A stretch of DNA of 6,590 nucleotides from Giesbergeria sp. (lineage in GTDB: Bacteria; Pseudomonadota; Gammaproteobacteria; Burkholderiales; Burkholderiaceae_C): NCBI GenBank assembly GCA_017987055.1, contig JAGNUJ010000086.1, positions 1 to 6,590 on the forward strand. Direction: 5' to 3'. The notes below the pieces were generated by a model. The model was not told where the DNA came from and ran no database searches. It saw only the letters and a program-made list of their open reading frames with translations. Of this stretch, positions 6,232-6,590 are shown piece after piece (position 1 is the first letter of the stretch; each line of letters starts with the position of its first letter). Both the position numbers and the translations under genes were made by a program.

Positions 6232-6590
6232 ATGCAAATCATTCTGCTCGACAAGGTTGTCAACCTCGGTAACTTGGGCGATCTCGTCCGCGTTAAAGAC
6301 GGCTACGCTCGCAACTTCCTGATCCCCGCTGGCCGCGCTCGCCGCGCTACCGAGTCGGCCAAAGCCGAATTCGAAGCCAAGCGCGCTGAGCTGGAAAAAG
6401 CTGCTGCCGCTAAGTTGGCCGCATCGCAAGCTGACGGCGAAAAGCTGGCCGGTAAAGTGTTCAAGCTGACCCAAAAGGCTGGCGTGGACGGCCGTTTGTT
6501 TGGTTCGGTCACCAACGGCGACATCGCCGAAGAGCTGAACAAGCAAGGCTACAAAGTGTTGAAGGGTCAAGTGCGTATGCCTAACGGCCC
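6232..6590 (+). CDS. rplI: 50S ribosomal protein L9, C-terminus cut by window edge
   Basis: L9 is a large-subunit protein that binds near the base of the L1 stalk and affects frame maintenance. The window contains 119 complete codons of a family usually near 150. The N-terminal domain shows [19 protein letters not shown] and [18 protein letters not shown] (23-40), the L9 signature. A long Ala/Lys/Glu-rich connecting helix follows (about 41-73), then the start of the C-terminal domain ([17 protein letters not shown]). AAGGAG (6218-6223) overlaps the rpsR TAA stop and lies 8 nt before the ATG, so translation is probably coupled to rpsR. Nothing looks disrupted; the end is simply outside the window. 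Confidence 0.98.
   Translation, partial: MQIILLDKVVNLGNLGDLVRVKDGYARNFLIPAGRARRATESAKAEFEAKRAELEKAAAAKLAASQADGEKLAGKVFKLTQKAGVDGRLFGSVTNGDIAEELNKQGYKVLKGQVRMPNG

Noticed and set aside
1..6590. Search for an undescribed system, mobile element, CRISPR array or tRNA
   Set aside because: Every coding frame is accounted for by eight well-known housekeeping families. Gaps are short (at most 203 bp) and hold only promoters, leaders, hairpins and a terminator.

Overview
The window holds the conserved chaperone and ribosomal-protein genes of a GC-rich betaproteobacterium, most likely Burkholderiales and possibly Comamonadaceae-like. The main evidence is the gene order rpsF-priB-rpsR-rplI, the betaproteobacterial look of PriB, the extended N-terminus of S18, and the heat-shock genes grpE-dnaK-dnaJ preceded by a sigma-32-type promoter with no visible CIRCE operator. 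The genus assignment is inference. I see no mobile element, CRISPR array, tRNA or rRNA gene, and no sign of recent transfer.

Layout. Positions 1-1040 (minus) carry the N-terminal three quarters of a beta-CASP metallo-beta-lactamase RNA-processing-type hydrolase, cut by the left edge. A strong intrinsic terminator (1085-1123) separates it from the chaperone genes. On the minus strand, transcribed from right to left, lie grpE (4414-4968), dnaK (2387-4327) and dnaJ (1144-2274), the three parts of the Hsp70 machine: chaperone, J-domain co-chaperone and nucleotide-exchange factor. A near-consensus heat-shock promoter precedes grpE. A weaker second candidate precedes dnaK. A GC-rich hairpin sits between dnaK and dnaJ and could reduce dnaJ expression relative to dnaK.

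From about 5100 on the plus strand, divergent from grpE, runs an operon for ribosomal protein S6 (rpsF), the primosomal ssDNA-binding protein PriB, S18 (rpsR) and L9 (rplI, cut by the right edge). It starts from a perfect TATAAT box and has a leader hairpin just upstream of rpsF.

A stress regulon and a growth-linked ribosomal operon therefore share one 203-bp divergent intergenic region. All eight genes belong to known families. I found no credible undescribed system; the points worth a second look are regulatory. No stretch over 300 bases lacks a gene.
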